A program made the position numbers and the translations under genes. The notes beneath the pieces were generated by a model. That model was not told the DNA's origin and did not search any database. It was given only the letters and a program-made list of their open reading frames with translations. This document shows positions 36,526-48,433 of a DNA stretch of 64,000 nt, one piece after another (positions within the stretch are counted from its first letter, which is position 1; each line of letters starts with the position of its first letter). The stretch spans positions 4,561,264 through 4,625,263 of the forward strand of contig NC_092583.1 of the NCBI RefSeq assembly GCF_037975245.1. Reading direction: 5' to 3'. This DNA comes from Apostichopus japonicus. Taxonomy: Eukaryota > Echinodermata > Holothuroidea > Aspidochirotida > Stichopodidae.

Positions 36526-36605
36526 GGCTTCTTCACGAGTTCCTGCTTGCAGGAGGATCTAAAATACATACATACATTACATACATTCATACATTCATAC
36601 ATACA
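36526..36605 (+). mobile_element. truncated SINE 3' end with ACAT tail
   Basis: GGCTTCTTCACGAGTTCCTG, the CCTGCTTGCAGG hairpin, and CTAAAATACATACATACATT match the 3' end of the SINE at 29911-30158 (GGCTTCTTCGCGAGTTCCTG). The head is missing, as expected for 5'-truncated target-primed reverse transcription. The ACAT/TTCAT microsatellite tail is about 40 bp. Confidence 0.8.
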
Positions 36606-37738
36606 GTTAGTTTTCTCCAGCATGAGTACTCCTTTAAAGACGCCATTTTTATAGATATATAGCGGATGATTTTTTTGGGCGAGCGAACCAAAGATACGGT
36701 GATAAGGTAAATAGATATAAACGACTTGATTTTGCCAACAGCCATTAGTCACGACCCACTGGCAAATATGTTCACATAGAGAGACATGGGAAGTGTCATT
36801 AACGTGGTAATGTAAAACCGGAGTCATGGTAAATGTTGTGTTTAGGAAGATCTCTTTGAAAGCTTAAAAGTCATGGATAATTAAATGCGTCTCTTTATTT
36901 GTCCATATATTTATATATATATATATATATGTATAAAGAGCCAGAAAGATTGTGTATTTATTTCCAATATAACTATTTTGGTAGTGATGTTGTCATTGGC
37001 TGCTGTTTCAATTTTCTAGAAGCTGCCTTTTAACTTAATTGATGTTTCATCCATAATTTGACATCCATCCCAAATGATCAGGAGAGGGAATGATTTATCT
37101 GTCTCTGCTCTCGAGATGGGAAAAGGTTTCATATAAAAAAGATTTGCTCCCTCCCTTCAGACGTTTGGCGTAATGTGTATTTTTTCGAGGTGCAAAATTT
37201 AAAGAATTACCAACTACCGTATGACATTCCTGGAGTGAGATATATATGGTACAAATAGTTAACTACTGTAGTAAGGTTTGTAAGAATTTTTTTTTTTTCT
37301 TTTCTCATTTCCTGGATGGGAGCTTCACGTATCGGTCGTGATAAAAAGTCCATTTTTTGCAAGTAGCTGTATCTTGCAGCGCTGATGTATGATATGATAA
37401 ATGAGATCCTCTGTTTAGCTCGCTGTTAATTACTTAACATCAAATGATTTATGGACTGGGCACCGAATGAGATTTTGATTAATTTTTCATGATATTGGAA
37501 AATTAATCATGATGTCACAGCTTTTCAATATCCTTGATATTGATGTAGGAAAGATAAGGCATGTTTTTGGAGGACAGAGTTTGTTAAAGAGTTCTATCAC
37601 GCAATATCTCTTACGTCGAGTTAACAAAATTTCCAAGAAAATCAAATTTTCCAACCGGTACCGCACTGTTTGTCACTTGTATGCCTTACTCATATAGTCG
37701 TTTGAATCTAGCTTTAAACATGGCGGATTAGAAACCCT

Positions 37739-37990
37739 CACTTACATGGTCCAATGAATGAATGGGACTGGCCTTGTTTTGTGATGTCATCACTTACATG
37801 ATCCAATGAATGAATGGGACTGGCCTTGTTTTGTGATGTCATCACTTACATGGTCCAATGAATGAATGGCACTGGCCTTGTTTTGTGATGTCATCACTTA
37901 CATGGTCCAATGAATGAATGGGTCTGGCCTTGTTTTGTGATGTCATCACTTACATGGTCCAATGAATGAATGGGACTGGCCTTGTTTTGT
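37739..37990 (+). repeat. 52-bp minisatellite, 4.8 copies, nearly identical
   Basis: CTTACATGGTCCAATGAATG plus AATGGGACTGGCCTTG and TTTTGTGATGTCATCA recurs at 37741, 37793, 37845, 37897 and 37949, always exactly 52 bp apart. Copies differ by single bases (GATCC for GGTCC, GGCAC or GGTCT for GGGAC). The last copy ends at TTTTGT. The uniform spacing suggests recent expansion and likely length polymorphism. Confidence 0.96.
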
Positions 37991-40900
37991 AATAAAATCA
38001 GGACTGGTAATTTCCTACAAAATCATTTTGTGTGTCTTTTGATCCCCACGATGAAATTGTCTTTCCTTAATATACTACTAAGTACAGTACTTTTTGTATG
38101 AAAAGTTATATGATTTATTGGAAATCTTTTTTTTTCTTTCATATTCTTGAAGGTTTTAATGCATGACAGTATGTCTACATAAAAATACAAGACCTTTTAA
38201 TGTTTTTTTCTTCTAATGTTGGCCCTGAAAAATACTCAATTAGACAATCTCAAGAGTAGTCTGTGGTGGTTATGTAATATTGAAGACATTTGTGTCGTTT
38301 CACACTGCCTGCATGTACACAATCATTCAAAAATCAGCTCTGTGGTTTCGTTTATTGCTGCAAGATCTTGCACTTTCACAAAGTTACTTGTTTGACGTAA
38401 CCTTAAAACCATTCTTTATTGATACCAAAATATTAATATCTGTTGATCACAAATTTATAAAGCTTACCTATCAGAATGGAATTCTACCCAAGTGCTAAAC
38501 ATGCGCCATTATTTTTTTTTAAATAAAAACAACTCAGTTGTAACATTGGGCAATATTTTTATTTTAACTGCAGGCAAGAGAAAAAAAATTTCAGCTGCTC
38601 AAAACAAAATAAAATCAACTTTAAGATTAACATCCACAACAAATTTTTATTTTAGTTATTTACTTGATCATTTGTAACCAGTTGTTAACTGTTTACTCAA
38701 ATTTTGTTTTGTTTACATTCACCTCCCCTCCCCTCCTCCCTCCCCTCCCCTCCCCCTCCAGTAACATGTCTCACATACTGTAGGTGTACATTAGTGTTGA
38801 TAAGACAAGCTTACAAGTTTCTTGATAAACTACCCTTTAATATAACACACAACTAATACCATATCTAGTCACTGCCAACTTTCCAGAGTAAATTACATAC
38901 ATGATTACTGTTCGTGCAAATGAACACATCAAAATATGTTCAAGCAATTTTACTTGTCAGAAAAAAAAAATGCTTTTAATTTTCATCAAAATATTTTTAA
39001 GGACAAATACAATAAAAGTCTCTCCTTATTGCAGACATCAGTTGCCAGGGGAAATGTAGTTTTGTACACTTCAGAAACAAGATGGCGTCATATTATTCAA
39101 GAACTTTGTAATATAGATTTTCCTCTCTACGGAGACACTCTAATAAGAATGCATTACTTCAACATTCATTGTGTAAAGCTGTTGTCCAATGTCCCTCATC
39201 TTGCTGTGATTGGATATCTGATTTTTTTTGTAAATTATGAGAAATATGAGATTTGATAAAACAAGAAGTCATTCTTATTTTAATTTGACTTTGCTTTGTC
39301 AAAAGAGAAAAATATTTTATTTCAGTAATTTGTTATTAGTATTATGAATAGGTTTTTTTATTTATCATTACAGTCGTTGAAGTCATTATTATTTAATTTT
39401 TTGACAGAATTAATAAATCAGTGTAAGTGCTAAATCCTGAATTATTTGAACATTGAATTTCATCGTCAGTATGAGGCTATTTTTTTATCACATGTGGTCA
39501 TGTTATTTGGTTGTACGGATGTGTGATGGTAAGGGAAGGGGGGGGGGTGGGAATGGGCCTGGAATGGGCCTTATCAGTTAGTCTCTTTTATAATTCATTG
39601 GAGATATTTAGTCATAAACTTTATTAGCTTAAATTTCTGGTTGTTGTTTAAAATTGCTAAATAATGACATTTTTATATTTATTTCTGCAGAGCTCTTGTA
39701 GTGTGTGGAGCGTAGTATCTTTCATTAACTATGATCAATGAAGTGCATAATTTGCTTCTTTTTGATGTCACAGATTGCATTAATGTCACATGGATGTTGA
39801 ATAACTCGAAGTAAAATTTCAGCGACTAGATTATCCAAAGCCTAAAGCACTTTGCCTGAGTGGGAAAACCAGTGTGTAATTCTGTTTGAAAGTGCACGTA
39901 CAGCTTGGATGATATGTGTTTATAGTAATAAATTGACCTACCAAACTTCCAATGCAGAGATATGTATAGCCTAACCTTATTTTGCATATATGCGACCTAT
40001 AGGGGTTGAAAGTAAGAATTTGTCATTGCAACTGCCGAGGTTTTAAATACTACGGACTAATGATTGAAGGATAATCATCCTACCATTAGATTCTTTGCTC
40101 TTTTCAATAAGTTTAAAGTGTAGGGTTAATTCTTCATCATAAGGCCGAAATGGTTTCCCTTTGTACTTTTCATTCATCCAAAAATTTTAATATTTTAATT
40201 ATTTATTTATTTTTAAACTTTTTAATAAAATTGTTTTTAATTTGTATTCCAAACCTTTCCTAAATGTAAAGACTATTCATTTGAATAGTCGGGAATATAG
40301 GAGTGATACTTTCGTGTGTTCACAGTCTCTCACTTTATTACATTCAGATTAAACTGAACTTTAAACTTGCTAAAATTCATGGTCTTGGAATATCTGGAGT
40401 ATCACAGATACTTTATCAAATCAGCGATGCCAAATCTATGCCACTTGGTTGGTCCCTAATTTGATCTCGTCTGAATACTGTCTTGTAATTCAGTTGAATC
40501 AATACCTACTCAATTTGAATGCAAAGGTCCTTGACAGTAGTTCTTTGATTTGTTTTCCCAGTTTTCATCGCAAAATTTCCCGGAATTTGTATACTTTACC
40601 GAGCGATACTCTGTAGAAAATATTGATCAAACTGCGTATAGTACAAGACACCCTGCCTAGATTTTTGCCATCAAAACTGTATGGTAGGTACTTCATGGTA
40701 GACCAGATTGTATGTAGAGTTAAGGGGAAACTTGATGAATTACTGTGAAAGGCTATGAGATAATAGGAGACTAACAAAACCCCTTTCACCCTCCAACCCC
40801 CCCCCCCCAACTTCTTCTCCCCTCTAAGAAAGAAAAGACAATAAAAAGTGGGAAAAAAAGAAAAGGACAGAAAAGATTAGTGCACAGCTCTCCCAATCTG

Positions 40901-41039
40901 AATCAGTGCTTCTAAAATCCTTTAACACCTGTTGGAGTACTCTTAGTATTGAAAGTTAGCCCTGGCTTGGTCAATTTGAAATTAATATTCACTATTTTTA
41001 TGTTTTATTTTTTTATTTATTTTTTTTATTTTTTATATT

Positions 41040-41218
41040 TTTATTAATATGCACTAAATGTCACATCAAACCTCCTTGCTACCCAGGGAGTTGTTATGGA
41101 ACAACTCCCTGCATCTACACAACCCTGCCATCCTGCCTTGCCCTGCAGCACACTATTTTAATTTCATATAAAACTCTACACAGGGCCTGTTACATATAAA
41201 TTGTCTGTGAATAGACTG
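41040..41218 (+). repeat. 178-bp direct repeat, left copy
   Basis: Starts TTTATTAATATGCACTAAAT and ends TGTGAATAGACT. It recurs at 41541-41717 with about 90% identity. Between the two lies an AGGTCA-type segment. A T-rich tract precedes the left copy. Confidence 0.93.
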
Positions 41219-41540
41219 GTAGACCTGTGGAAGCCTATCGTTTTTGGTGGAGGGCAAAGGTCATTTGGGGTCACCAGGGGTCAAATTGTGAAAACCTTGT
41301 AATCATGATATCTCAATACTGGAAGCTTGTGCCGACCTCTAATTTAGTTTGTAGAAGTACTACATTGAGTTAAAGAAGCCTATTGTCTTTGGTGGAGGTC
41401 AAAGGTCATATTGGGTCATCAGAGGTCAAATCGTGAAACTCTTGTAAACATGTACACCCTCACTATACATTACATCAGATTCATGAAGAAAACTGCTCAT
41501 ATTACATCATCGAAACCACAAATGCATTTTAGCATTCTGC
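41219..41540 (+). repeat. AGGTCA-type repeat, short copy
   Basis: It has two internal units with GAAGCCTAT, GGTGGAGG, CAAAGGTCAT and AGGGGTCAAATTGTGAAAAC. Its 3' part CAGATTCATGAAGAAAACTG plus CTCATATTACATCATCGAAA matches 58514-58553 almost exactly, tying it to the longer array at 57.84 kb. Confidence 0.85.
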
Positions 41541-41717
41541 TTTATTAATATGCACTAAATGTCACATCAAACCTCCTTCTACCAGGGAGTTGTTATGGAA
41601 CAATTCTCTACATCTACACAACCCTGACTTCCTGCCTTGCCAGTAGTACACTATTTTAATTTCATATAAAACTCTACACCAGGCCTATTACATATAAAGT
41701 GTTTGTGAATAGACTTT
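41541..41717 (+). repeat. 178-bp direct repeat, right copy
   Basis: This is the second copy of the 41040-41218 block. Differences include TCCTTCTACCAGG for TCCTTGCTACCCAGG and CAATTCTCTACATC for CAACTCCCTGCATC. The pair brackets the AGGTCA-type segment. Confidence 0.93.
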
Positions 41718-43349
41718 ATGCTCTGACGTTGCATATTTTTATGTCAATCTCATTTCTTGACCCAATTTTCACTTGTCATTAAGTCTAGAAAATTTTGTCA
41801 ACTGCTTCTATTAAGCACTATTTGTGGCCAAAAAGGTGACTCAGAAAAGGAGATTTTTAATAAATAAGTAAATTCTCTTTATCGATAACATACTTTTTAT
41901 TTGGACAGTTAAAACCCCAAATGATATGTAACGTCGATTCGATTAAGTTGCTGACTAAAAAGTCATTAAAATTGTGATATATACTGTAGAAAGTCTGGAA
42001 AATTTTCAAGAACGGTTTCAAGAATTGTCATCACAGCAAGATTAAAGAATTGTGGGGTATGCTGTACACTTTGCTTACCTGTCACCACATAACAACTGCA
42101 TTTTCTCATCCATCTTGTCCTCCAAAATCATTCAATTTTCTTGTTGTTGCTTCAATAGAACGTAAGTATTCTTGATGAAGATTTGGAGACCCTCCTCCCT
42201 GATTGCTCAATTTTTTTGTTTTCTAAACATGGCAAAATTAAAATCAAACTTTGTAATAAATTCTGCCAGAAGCAGAATAAATCTTCCCTACATGCAACAC
42301 TACATCAGGATATTTACTTTGCAAACGAAATACTTGAAGGCAGGAATATGACACCTAAATGTTTTTCTTTAAAAGCTGCTCGAATTGTATATCAGCTACC
42401 TACGTTAATTCGCAGTCTATTTTTGGCTCATATCAGAGAAATAAATCACCCTTTTTTTCTCTCTTTCTTCTTCTTCTCTACCTGGTCAAAAAAGGCTGTG
42501 TTTGAAAATCTTGTGTCAACATTTAGTTTACCTAAGGAACTTGAAATGAGGCCAGTTGATTACAGACACTCCAAGACATTTTCCTTATGGTTTTTGCTCT
42601 TAGCGGTCTCTTTCTCGATCCTCGATGTATATATGAACAGTCCAATTTACCGTTGAATCTGTAACAATCAAGACTACGGGAAAAGGATGTATTAACACAG
42701 CTAGCAAAAGCAGAAACTATTCAAGCCGAGGGTTAATGGTAATTTTTAAGCTTGGAGGTAATTGTTGGAAAGGTTTTTTTAATTTTTTTTTAAAGGAGAG
42801 GTTTTCAATTATTTACTCTGGTCACATGGTAGTGTTTTTTAAACTACAGTAGAATTTAAAGAAAATATGGAGGAGAGAGTGTGCTGCTTTTTTTTTGGGG
42901 GGGGGGGAGGGGGGTAGTTGTGAAATTTTGTAGGTTTGGTGGGTGTGTGTTGATAGGTGCTGTTTCATGGCCATGTGAATCACTAATTGATCACTCCTTT
43001 GGGGTCTGTGTAAGTTAAATAAAGTCATATTTGGTGTGAAAGAAACATTTTAATTTAAACTGAAGTACACAGCATGAGTTGTCTGCATAGCATTTGTAAA
43101 CTTCTTCGGAATTTTATGAATACCAAACAAGAAATTTTTAATAGTTTTCGTAAGGTTTTTTTTGTATCTGTTTTCTTTGACCAATTCAGAATATGTAACA
43201 ACTTACAAAAGGGTCACAATTTTCCCTTCAGGGTTGTGTCCTTTAAATTCAATCTACCTCTTGAACCTCGGTTGGTAAATTGGCAATACTATAGGACACA
43301 GCTCTCATCCTGTAGTGTGCTTTTTAATACCTATACTGTACCTCTATAC

Positions 43350-43668
43350 CAGGGGTTATCTAACTGGGGTGCATGAATCCCCAGGGGGTGCGTGAGTCCA
43401 CCCCAGGGGGTTCGTGAGACGTTTCTGTAAGTCAAAAGTAGAGTACTTTTTGTTGAACTAAAATCTGATATATCATATAATTTAGTAATGTACAAAAGTC
43501 CTACCTATCGACAAACTCCACAATATTGCATTATGAACTTTTACGAAGCACTGTTATGCGTATTATAGTATAATAATGACTCAGATCGTGTCTCGAAAAG
43601 TTGGGGGTTCATGGACAACTTTGATATCCACAGGGGCTTCATGGAGTGATAAAGTTAGGGAAACCCTG
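43350..43668. mobile_element. non-autonomous hAT element, internally deleted copy, 319 bp
   Basis: Same family as 34794-35318: the left end CAGGGGTTATCTAACTGGGG and the right end GTTAGGGAAACCCTG match that copy. Shared interior includes AAATCTGATATATCATATAA and TAATGACTCAGATCGTGTCT. It lacks about 200 bp of the middle. It is flanked by a perfect 8-bp target duplication CTCTATAC (43342-43349 and 43669-43676). Confidence 0.93.
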
Positions 43669-45254
43669 CTCTATACTGTAGATAAGGTAGTTTCTTTGTC
43701 TTTTGGGGGGGGGGGGAGGGGGATGGAGAGATGCGTATGGTCCCATGAGAAGGAAGTAGCCGGTCACAGAGGGCGTACAGTGCTAAAAAGGTTAATGTTT
43801 CACTCTAGGCACGGTATAGGGAGAGTGTCAAGGGTGTGGGGAGACAGGTAAGCTCAGTGCTAGTAACCTGGTAAGTTCTGGAACTTAAATGCTAAATAGT
43901 GACGGAAAAAAACAAACATCAACAGTTGGAATATTTCTTAGTTCATTAATAAATATGGTTGGTATTCATGTAAAGAAATGTTGGTGACATTTTTGAGGCT
44001 GGCACTGGAATATAGTTACTGACGGACGTTTGAGTTCACTCGGACTGCGATTTAAGGATAATTCACGTCCATTAGGAGGATTTGAAGAGACAAGCAGCCT
44101 CATTGATTTTGTGTTATTTCGTGATTCATGAGTGTATATTAAGCTGGACGTATTAGAGACTATAATTAGGAAAATCCTAGCCTCTGATCCCATAAAGGGA
44201 GCTAAGTTCCGAGTTGATTATGATCAATTTTTCGACGATGTCTGATATTCAGATGATAAACTCACATGTAGTTCAGCTTATCTGATCAAGTTTCATTTCA
44301 AATAGTGAAGTTAAATTTTTTTTAGCACAATTTGAATTTTTTTTTTTGTCTTTCCCAATTTACTCTTAAATGGGAATGTTTAAGTCTACCATGAAAAGTC
44401 TCTGAGCTTATAGCAACCAAATGTAAAAAGTAAAAAAAAATGTAAATATGTTGGAAAAAAATATACATGTAATAATTGAATGCATTAAGTTAATGCTTCC
44501 CCATTAACCTTTTATACTTGATCAATTAATGCACTCAAATTTTGTGTAATATCTGGTTATTTTTTTGGGGAAAATCGATGACCAGACTCCGCAAGCTGCT
44601 GGAGCTATTCCTATCTCTATTGTGTCAGTCTCTTGCTGTATTCGTGTGCATAATTAATTATATTGCAGAATTAAGGAGTAAACTATGCACAAAAACAGAC
44701 TCAATTCTGGAGCTATTTTTGGTATTATACGTCAACATTTTCCAGACGCACAGTGGAATTGGCAACGGTAATGTCTAGCGCTCAATAGCAGAAAAAATAG
44801 GGCATTTTTTTTAACAGATGCCTCAAGATGGTAACGGTACGACTATGAGCTTGATTCCCGAGGGACCGGAGGATCTCAGCCAATTTGGTCGTGTGGATCA
44901 TCTGCCCTAGCTACCGGAATGCTGGAACATAAAAGATTTGAATAAAAACAAAACAAAAAGTCTAGTTTGGGTCGATCTGTGGCAGAGAAGGAACGTGCAA
45001 TTAGTGTTAATGAAGTTCTCGATTTTTCTAGGTTTCCTGTCTCAGTTTTTTGTTTTTGTTTTTTTGTAATCAGCCGATATTTAGATATTCGAGATATATT
45101 GTCTCGCAGCGAGTCTGATTAGAGAAATCCATGCGTGACGTCAATCAAGAAAGTACTGTAGGCATACCAGAAATATGAGAGAAATGATGTGACTGAGGTT
45201 ATAAGTTGTTAGTAATTATATTTTGTCAAGTGCTGTTAGTCATATACTGAACCC

Positions 45255-45595
45255 TATTTATTTGTTCTCTCTATCCCTCCCCCTTTCTACCCTCTATCTA
45301 GTTCCCATCCTCTCCCTCCTTCCTCCTTCCTTATTCTCTTTGCCTCCCTCCCCCTCTCCCCTTTGACTTTTTCCCTCTCTGTCCTATGTTCCTTTCCAAT
45401 CTTTCTTTCTCCTCTCTCCCTTTTCCGTCTCTCCCTTCCCTATCATCCTCTCTTTCCACTATCTCCCTGTCCCTCCTTTCCCCATCCCATGCACCATCTC
45501 TTAATTCTCCTCTCTCCCTTTCCCCTACTGTATCTCCCTTTTCCTTTACCCTCCCTCCACCCCCTACCCCCTCTCTCTCTCTCTCTGGGAGTTTT
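45255..45595 (+). repeat. polypyrimidine tract (C/T-rich), about 340 bp
   Basis: The plus strand is almost entirely C and T with rare purines, from CTCTCTATCCCTCCCCCTTT to CCCCCTCTCTCTCTCTCTCT. Frames on both strands inside it (Ser/Leu/Pro-rich on plus, Arg/Glu/Gly-rich on minus) are composition artefacts. It lies in the intron about 1 kb before exon two. Confidence 0.93.
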
Positions 45596-46154
45596 ACCAC
45601 CTTCATGGTAGATGATTTTTACTCTTGAGGTATATAATATGTAAATATGAAACCTTCACATTTTCAGACTTTAACCTGTTTGAATTCTTCAGTGGATTTT
45701 ATTTTGAATTTGTTCTACTTCTTGTTATTTAACATAATTCAAAATAAAATAAGGGAAACTCCGACCTGCATAGGTCATTATGCTTAACAACATGGAAATT
45801 CTACTATCAATGTTGACTGTACATATTAATTCACTCCATACCAGCAATCTTTGAAAAATAAGTCCCAAATAGACTGGGGCATTGGTAGATTTGGAGATAG
45901 AGGATGGTGGCCCTCACATAGGGGTCATTGGAATAGGAAGTTTGCAACAATGCAAAGGTATAGCCAGGAGACCATGATAGTGTTGTATTTTATAACAAAC
46001 GATATCTGAAAAGTATTGAGTGTCCATGATTGATCAGTTGCTATTAAGAATTTGCTTTGCATTAATTTTGTAATATTTACATCGTGCCCCACTTTTCTGT
46101 CTCCTCATAACTACAGCAGCCTTGTTATGCAAATAAACATTTGGTGTTCTAATG

Positions 46155-46275
46155 ACTTTACTTATTTATTTATTTTAATTTTTTTAATTTTTTAATTTAA
46201 TTTTTTTTTTTTTTACTTTTTAAATTTATTTATTTTTGATTATTATATTTTGGGGGATATATATATTTTTTATAG
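46155..46275 (+). repeat. T-rich AT-only tract
   Basis: About 120 bp of almost pure T and A (TTATTTATTTATTTTAATTT and similar), broken only by TGGGGGATA. It ends about 360 bp before the exon at 46637. Confidence 0.85.
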
Positions 46276-46636
46276 AAGATAGGAAACGTTATGAATTCTC
46301 GGTTTACAAAAGAGCTTTGTAAGGAGTTTTTAAGTCACGGTATAATCAGATCTGAGACGATCACTCAAAGACTCCCAGATCTTAGGACCTTTGAAACAGA
46401 TACAATGCTGAGTGAAATTCAGACGATTTACAGGAATGCCGAGAGAGTCGCGCTGAATCTAGTGCTGTGGTTTTGCATGTGATAATGATTGAAAACACGT
46501 ATGTAGAGCCTCTTAACAAACTTGGAACATAAAGGTTGCAGTCTGAGGACTGTTGGTGTCATTATATTTATGGTGTTTTCATGGTGTCGATCGATCCCGT
46601 TCATTTACACCTTTGTTACATTCTGCTTTCTACTAG

Positions 46637-46812
46637 GTGCAAATATTGCCAAGCTGACCGACATATCTTTTGACGATACTGGCCAGGTCTCACTGCCGGG
46701 GGATAAGAATTCCATGGTCCGAGCAGCTAGAGGGCTCCTCTCAGCGGTGACGAGGGTCCTTCTCATCGGAGATCAAGTAACCATCAATCAAATTATGGCT
46801 TCCCGATCAAGG
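46637..46812 (+). CDS. ctnnal1: alpha-catulin coding exon (second visible)
   Basis: This 176-bp exon continues the catulin N-terminal region. It supplies the last two bases of the split Gly codon, then ANIAKLTDI, a short acidic linker (DDTGQVSLPGDKN), and the helix MVRAARGLLSAVTRVLLIGD followed by INQIMASRSR. The pattern of a small residue, Arg-rich start and long hydrophobic helix ending in a Leu-Leu-x-x-Asp is typical of vinculin-superfamily helical bundles and closely follows catulin. The acceptor is a T-rich tract ending in CTAG at 46636; the donor is AAGG then GTATGT at 46813. It ends in phase 0. A longer open frame extends 38 codons upstream of the acceptor (from 46522), but that part is T-rich, unlike the family, and is read as intron. 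The preceding intron of 14.6 kb is repeat-rich. Confidence 0.88.
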
Positions 46813-48074
46813 GTATGTGTGATTGAGCAGTTCCTCTTTCTTTCCTCTTTTGTTGTAACTGCATTTCCACCAAATTTGAGCATCTCTCAGATTTACATTT
46901 GGGACAGTACTCTACTGGTGGTTTTAATCTGTGGTAGCATTGATTTTATTCCCTGATATTTTGGAGGGCTTAAAGTAGATAATTTTATGCCCTAGTGAAA
47001 AAAAAACGCTTCTTAAGTTGGCAACGAAAAGTAAAAAAGATCGTTGACAATTTTCGGTAAATGTAGCATTTATTGAGACAACACTGATGACTTGTAGTTG
47101 TTTGCTAAAAATTATGGTTTTCAAAAGTTTGTCCCACAAAATTGCCCTGATGTTTCTGAGATAATTTACCTTTGTACAGTATAACTTCTCTTGAGTGTAA
47201 ATCTCTTCTGGAAGTCAGTCAGGTATTCATGTGTTCAACTTACATATCTGCCGGGCAAGTATCACAAAAAGTTGGTTACCTGTCTGGAGTGTGATAGCTT
47301 TGAAGGATGGTTAAATAGTTTTGTGTGCATCCAAGCCAAAAGCACTGTTCCCAGCTGTTTCACCTATAACCTGACTGACGTTTGCAAAGTTAATTGCAAA
47401 GCAAGATGTGTGGTTTCTTCCAGTTGCCAGCTGTCAAAGTTGATTTCATCCGCATGTAAAGTGAAACAGCATCCGCGCAATTCACCTCTCAATACCACGG
47501 ATTACTGCACTTTCCGACCGTATCTTGCAAAGCTTGTTGCTAGTTCATGTGTTACTTAAATATGCCGAAATGTATGGAATGGATGCAACAATCGCAAAAC
47601 AAAATTCTCTGCTTTCACTGTTTCTTTGATTGAAAAACAATTTTGGCAGACAAAAGCTTTCCCACTGATAGCCCTGCTGGCTGAAGTGTACCTGACTTAT
47701 GGCTATAAACAGCACATGCTGAGGTATAATTGGTTCTTCTGTCAAGAAAAATAGTGGAGGTATCAACCCTATAGTTTGTATAAGTGAAATGAATGTGATT
47801 GTTACAGAGAGGGTAGTAAAGCAAATTAGGGGAGATAGATGGGTAATTTGAGACACCTTGTTTGTTCTGTTCCAAATGGCGGGGGGGGGGTGGCAGTGGG
47901 GGCTTCTGTACCGATGAAGCCTAATGTATGAAGCAACCACTAGTGAGTTGGTCTATTGTGTTTGTTATGATTGAAGAATATCTTAAACCTTTAAATTCCA
48001 GACAAGATTCGAGAAGTGATGATAAATATCAACTTCTTCTATCTCATCAATATCTTACTTCTCTCCAACTCTAG
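46813..48074 (+). other. catulin intron, 1,262 bp
   Basis: Donor GTATGT, acceptor CTAG. A 122-codon Cys-rich frame (47191-47559) and overlapping minus-strand frames lie inside but match no family I know. A 10-base G run is at 47881-47890. Confidence 0.88.
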
Positions 48075-48194
48075 GTGAAAGAATGTCTTAAGAAGATAGA
48101 AGTTACCAAGAACTTTTCCGAGTTTGTGCAATGTTTCAGTCACTTTGGGAAACAGATGGTAGCACTGGCCCACCTCACCGGTGACCGGCAAGTC
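48075..48194 (+). CDS. ctnnal1: alpha-catulin coding exon (third visible)
   Basis: This 120-bp, 40-codon exon is in phase 0 at both ends. It starts VKECLKKIEVTKNFSEFV and continues through CFSHFGKQMVALAHLTGDRQV. The block FSxFGxxMVxxAHLxGDRQ is a strongly conserved stretch in catulins and, in looser form, in alpha-catenins, where it forms helices of the N-terminal bundle. The acceptor is a C/T-rich tract ending in CTAG at 48074; the donor is a perfect GTAAGT at 48195. The exon lies 1,262 bp after the previous one. No open frame of useful length surrounds it, which is why simple ORF finding misses it. About 40 bp downstream of its donor begins a cluster of GATGATCC motifs. Confidence 0.87.
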
Positions 48195-48235
48195 GTAAGT
48201 ATCCAGCATAACCAAGAGTGATGTGAGTTTCGTGT

Positions 48236-48433
48236 GATGATCCCACATGGGATCAGGTGATGATCCCTACAGGATCATTTAAAGGATGATCCATCTGGGA
48301 TCAGTTGATGATCCTAGTAAGATCTGGGGATGATCCCTACAGAATCATGTAAAGGGTGATACCTCTGGGATCATGTGATAATCCTTATAACATCTGGTGA
48401 TGATCCCTACAGGATAAGGTGAGGATCATATCA
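48236..48433 (+). repeat. degenerate GATGATCC cluster
   Basis: Repeats of GATGATCCCTACAGGATCAT and GGATGATCCATCTGGGATCA with about 21-bp and 62-bp sub-periods. Many copies of GGATCAT or ATGATCC alternate, so the strand can pair with itself. It starts about 40 bp past the donor at 48195. Confidence 0.8.

Larger units (their letters stand above)
32011..46636 (+). other. catulin intron between first and second visible exons
   Basis: The 14.6-kb intron has GT-AG ends (GTAACA at the start, CTAG at the end). It is inferred from the phase-1 split Gly codon shared by its flanking exons. It holds most of the clear repeats of the window, listed separately, plus G runs at 39538-39547, 42897-42907 and 43705-43716 and a C run at 40797-40807. 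No other gene is recognised inside. The 157-codon frame at 42183-42656 is not like any family I know. Confidence 0.85.

Noticed and set aside
42183-42656. 157-codon plus-strand open frame
   Set aside because: It has Phe/Ser/Lys-rich runs (including FFLSFFFFSTW) from T-rich DNA, no domain pattern and no splice logic. It is consistent with a chance frame in an intron.
45331-45628. Ser/Leu/Pro-rich and Arg/Glu/Gly-rich frames
   Set aside because: They are translations of the polypyrimidine tract and its complement.
46522-46636. N-terminal extension of the second catulin exon in the same frame
   Set aside because: This part is T-rich, encodes Phe/Val/Ile-rich sequence unlike the family, and ends in a good polypyrimidine tract plus CTAG. 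It reads as intron.
47191-47559. 122-codon Cys-rich frame
   Set aside because: Cysteines are irregular, there is no signal peptide or known spacing, and it lies wholly within a short intron between phase-matched exons. Not supported as a gene.
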